A program made the position numbers and the translations under genes. 6,640 nt of DNA from Thermomicrobiaceae bacterium (GTDB lineage Bacteria > Chloroflexota > Chloroflexia > Thermomicrobiales > Thermomicrobiaceae), in the NCBI GenBank assembly GCA_007122555.1, contig SKTL01000292.1, positions 1-6,640 of the forward strand, written 5' to 3'. Position 1 is the first letter of the stretch, and each line of letters starts with the position of its first letter. The notes beneath the pieces are model-generated. The model searched no databases. It was not told the origin of the DNA and saw nothing but the letters and a program-made list of their open reading frames with translations. This document shows positions 5,553 to 6,640 of the stretch, piece by piece.

Positions 5553-6640
5553 ATGAAACGGTCACTCGAAGGTATCAGGAACCTGGCCGACTCGCTTGAG
5601 CACGCCAGGCTTAGTCGCCGCGAAATGCTCAAGCGGACGGCTGTGCTCGGCGTCAGCGTTCCCACAATGGGCGCGTTGATCGCCGCGTGTGCTGACGACG
5701 ATGATGACGTCGTCGAAGACGACACTGAAGACATCGCCGTGGAAGAACCGGACGAGGAGGTTGACGAACCTGTCGACGAAGAACCTGAAGAAGAACCCGA
5801 CGTAGAAGATGACGACGTCGAAGAAGAACCCGTCGATGACGACGAGACCCCTGAAGAGGAACGCTACGGCGGCAGCCTCTACACAACGCTGGTCGGCGAC
5901 CCGCCGCAGCTCGATATGATGGCTGGCACCCAGATCCTGATGCGGTTCGTTTCAACCCATATGAACGAAAACCTCTTTACCCGTGACGACGATTTTCAGA
6001 TCATCCCGGAGCTGGCTGACACTCATGAGGTCAGTGACGACGGCCTCCTGAATACGGTCGTACTTCGCGAAGGGGTTCCCTTCCATAATGGCGAGGAAAT
6101 GACTGCTGCAGACGTGATTGCGTCGATGGACCGCTGGATGGAAATCTCCGGCATGGGCGGCACCTTCGCCGAGTCCGTCGATGATGTCGAACAGGTTGAC
6201 GACTACACCATCGAAGTCCACATGAACACGCCGCTCGGTACGTTCGCGGCAATGCTCGCGAACCGCATGGGTGGCGGTTGCCCGATTTACCCGGCCAGCA
6301 TCGTCGAGGGCGCCGGACCTGAGCCAATCAACGACGTCATAAGCACCGGTCCATACAAGCTGGTCGAGTGGGTATCTGATACCCATGTCCACATGGAGCG
6401 GTTCGAGGAGTACGCCGCCCGCGATTCCGAGCCGATGGGCTATGGCGGCCTCAAGAAGCAGTACGTGGACGAAATCTTCTTTATTCCTGTTCCGGACGAA
6501 GCGGCTCGCATCGCCGGACTGCAGGCGGGCGACTATCACTTTCTGGATGACATCTCCCCGGACCACCTGGCGACGTTTGAGGGCGACGACGACGTCATCG
6601 CCAACCCTGAACCATTCACCTGGATGTCACTGGTGCTCAA
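5553..6640 (+). CDS. ABC transporter substrate-binding lipoprotein, family 5 (peptide/nickel type), 3' end outside window
   Basis: The frame is open from the ATG to the window edge (362 codons); family members usually run to 500-600 residues, so a third or more is missing. The first 46 residues are a Tat-type lipoprotein signal: twin-arginine SRREMLK at 21-27, a hydrophobic stretch, then lipobox IAAC with Cys46 as the predicted lipidated residue. Residues 48-103 form an extremely acidic linker (38 of 56 are Asp or Glu, none Lys or Arg). The binding domain starts near YGGSLYTTLVGDPPQLD (105-121) and shows NENLFTRDDDFQIIPELA (138-155), VVLREGVPFHNGEEMTAADV (169-188) and STGPYKLVEW (264-273), all hallmarks of oligopeptide/dipeptide/nickel-type binding proteins. 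It would deliver a solute, probably a peptide or small organic compound, to a membrane permease pair. The ligand cannot be told from sequence. It is transcribed away from the acyl-CoA unit, and permease and ATPase genes are expected downstream but not seen. Confidence 0.93.
   Translation, partial: MKRSLEGIRNLADSLEHARLSRREMLKRTAVLGVSVPTMGALIAACADDDDDVVEDDTEDIAVEEPDEEVDEPVDEEPEEEPDVEDDDVEEEPVDDDETPEEERYGGSLYTTLVGDPPQLDMMAGTQILMRFVSTHMNENLFTRDDDFQIIPELADTHEVSDDGLLNTVVLREGVPFHNGEEMTAADVIASMDRWMEISGMGGTFAESVDDVEQVDDYTIEVHMNTPLGTFAAMLANRMGGGCPIYPASIVEGAGPEPINDVISTGPYKLVEWVSDTHVHMERFEEYAARDSEPMGYGGLKKQYVDEIFFIPVPDEAARIAGLQAGDYHFLDDISPDHLATFEGDDDVIANPEPFTWMSLVL
5694..5861 (+). repeat. Low-complexity GAC/GAA-rich tract encoding the acidic linker
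   Basis: This stretch is made mostly of GAC, GAT, GAA and GAG codons interspersed with proline and valine codons. GAAGAACC recurs at 5742-5749, 5778-5785, 5790-5797 and 5823-5830. The longer GAAGAAGAACCC recurs at 5787-5798 and 5820-5831, 33 bases (11 codons) apart, so the frame is kept. The pattern suggests growth by in-frame duplication or slippage, and the length may differ between strains. Confidence 0.7.

Noticed and set aside
5690..5865. Repeat-rich tract considered as a CRISPR or tandem-repeat array
   Set aside because: The repeats are short, irregular and stay in frame inside an open coding sequence, so they are codon-level low complexity.
5952..6566. Minus-strand frame of 204 codons opposite the substrate-binding protein
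   Set aside because: The plus strand carries a clear family-5 binding protein with a Shine-Dalgarno, signal peptide and motifs; the minus-strand frame is its shadow.

Overview
The window is a moderately GC-rich bacterial chromosome segment (high-50s percent GC by eye, not computed). It is built around two divergently oriented transcription units. The long N-terminal stretch before the twin-arginine motif of the binding protein, its 'LSVP..ALIAAC'-like lipoprotein signal and a reversed (GNAT-first) Pat-type protein would fit a Chloroflexota bacterium of the Thermomicrobia or SAR202 kind, or less likely an actinobacterium. This placement is inference from protein style, not from a marker gene.

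Left unit (minus strand, read from about 5090 down to 10): a CaiB/BaiF family III CoA-transferase (5090 to 3846), then 42 bp later a crotonase-fold protein (3803 to 3018), then a 140-bp gap holding a strong GC-rich hairpin, then an 890-residue protein joining an N-terminal GNAT acetyltransferase domain to an NDP-forming acyl-CoA synthetase module (2877 to 205). A 61-codon GTG-started ORF (195 to 10) follows 9 bp after its stop. A plausible reading is that a carboxylic acid is activated to its CoA thioester by CoA transfer, the crotonase transforms the acyl-CoA, and the fused GNAT/synthetase either makes or hydrolyses acyl-CoA itself or tunes CoA-thioester enzymes by lysine acylation. The acid substrate cannot be told from sequence.

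Right unit (plus strand, from 5553 off the right edge): the first 362 codons of a family-5 (oligopeptide/nickel type) ABC transporter substrate-binding lipoprotein. It has a Tat signal, a lipobox and an exceptional 56-residue Asp/Glu/Pro/Val linker. The gene is cut by the window end; permease and ATPase genes would be expected downstream.

The 462-bp divergent intergenic region (5091-5552) contains no convincing gene. It holds a plausible sigma-70-type promoter for the left unit with a palindrome at its -35 side, an extended -10 promoter candidate for the right unit, and a leader of about 145 nt before the binding protein. That leader contains stacked inverted repeats, including an 18-bp near-perfect palindrome and a 7-bp GC-rich hairpin, with a possible closing helix ending directly at the Shine-Dalgarno sequence. 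This structured leader, the non-canonical active site of the crotonase and the retained phospho-histidine loop in the Pat-like protein are the items most worth a second look. No tRNA, rRNA, CRISPR array or insertion sequence was seen.
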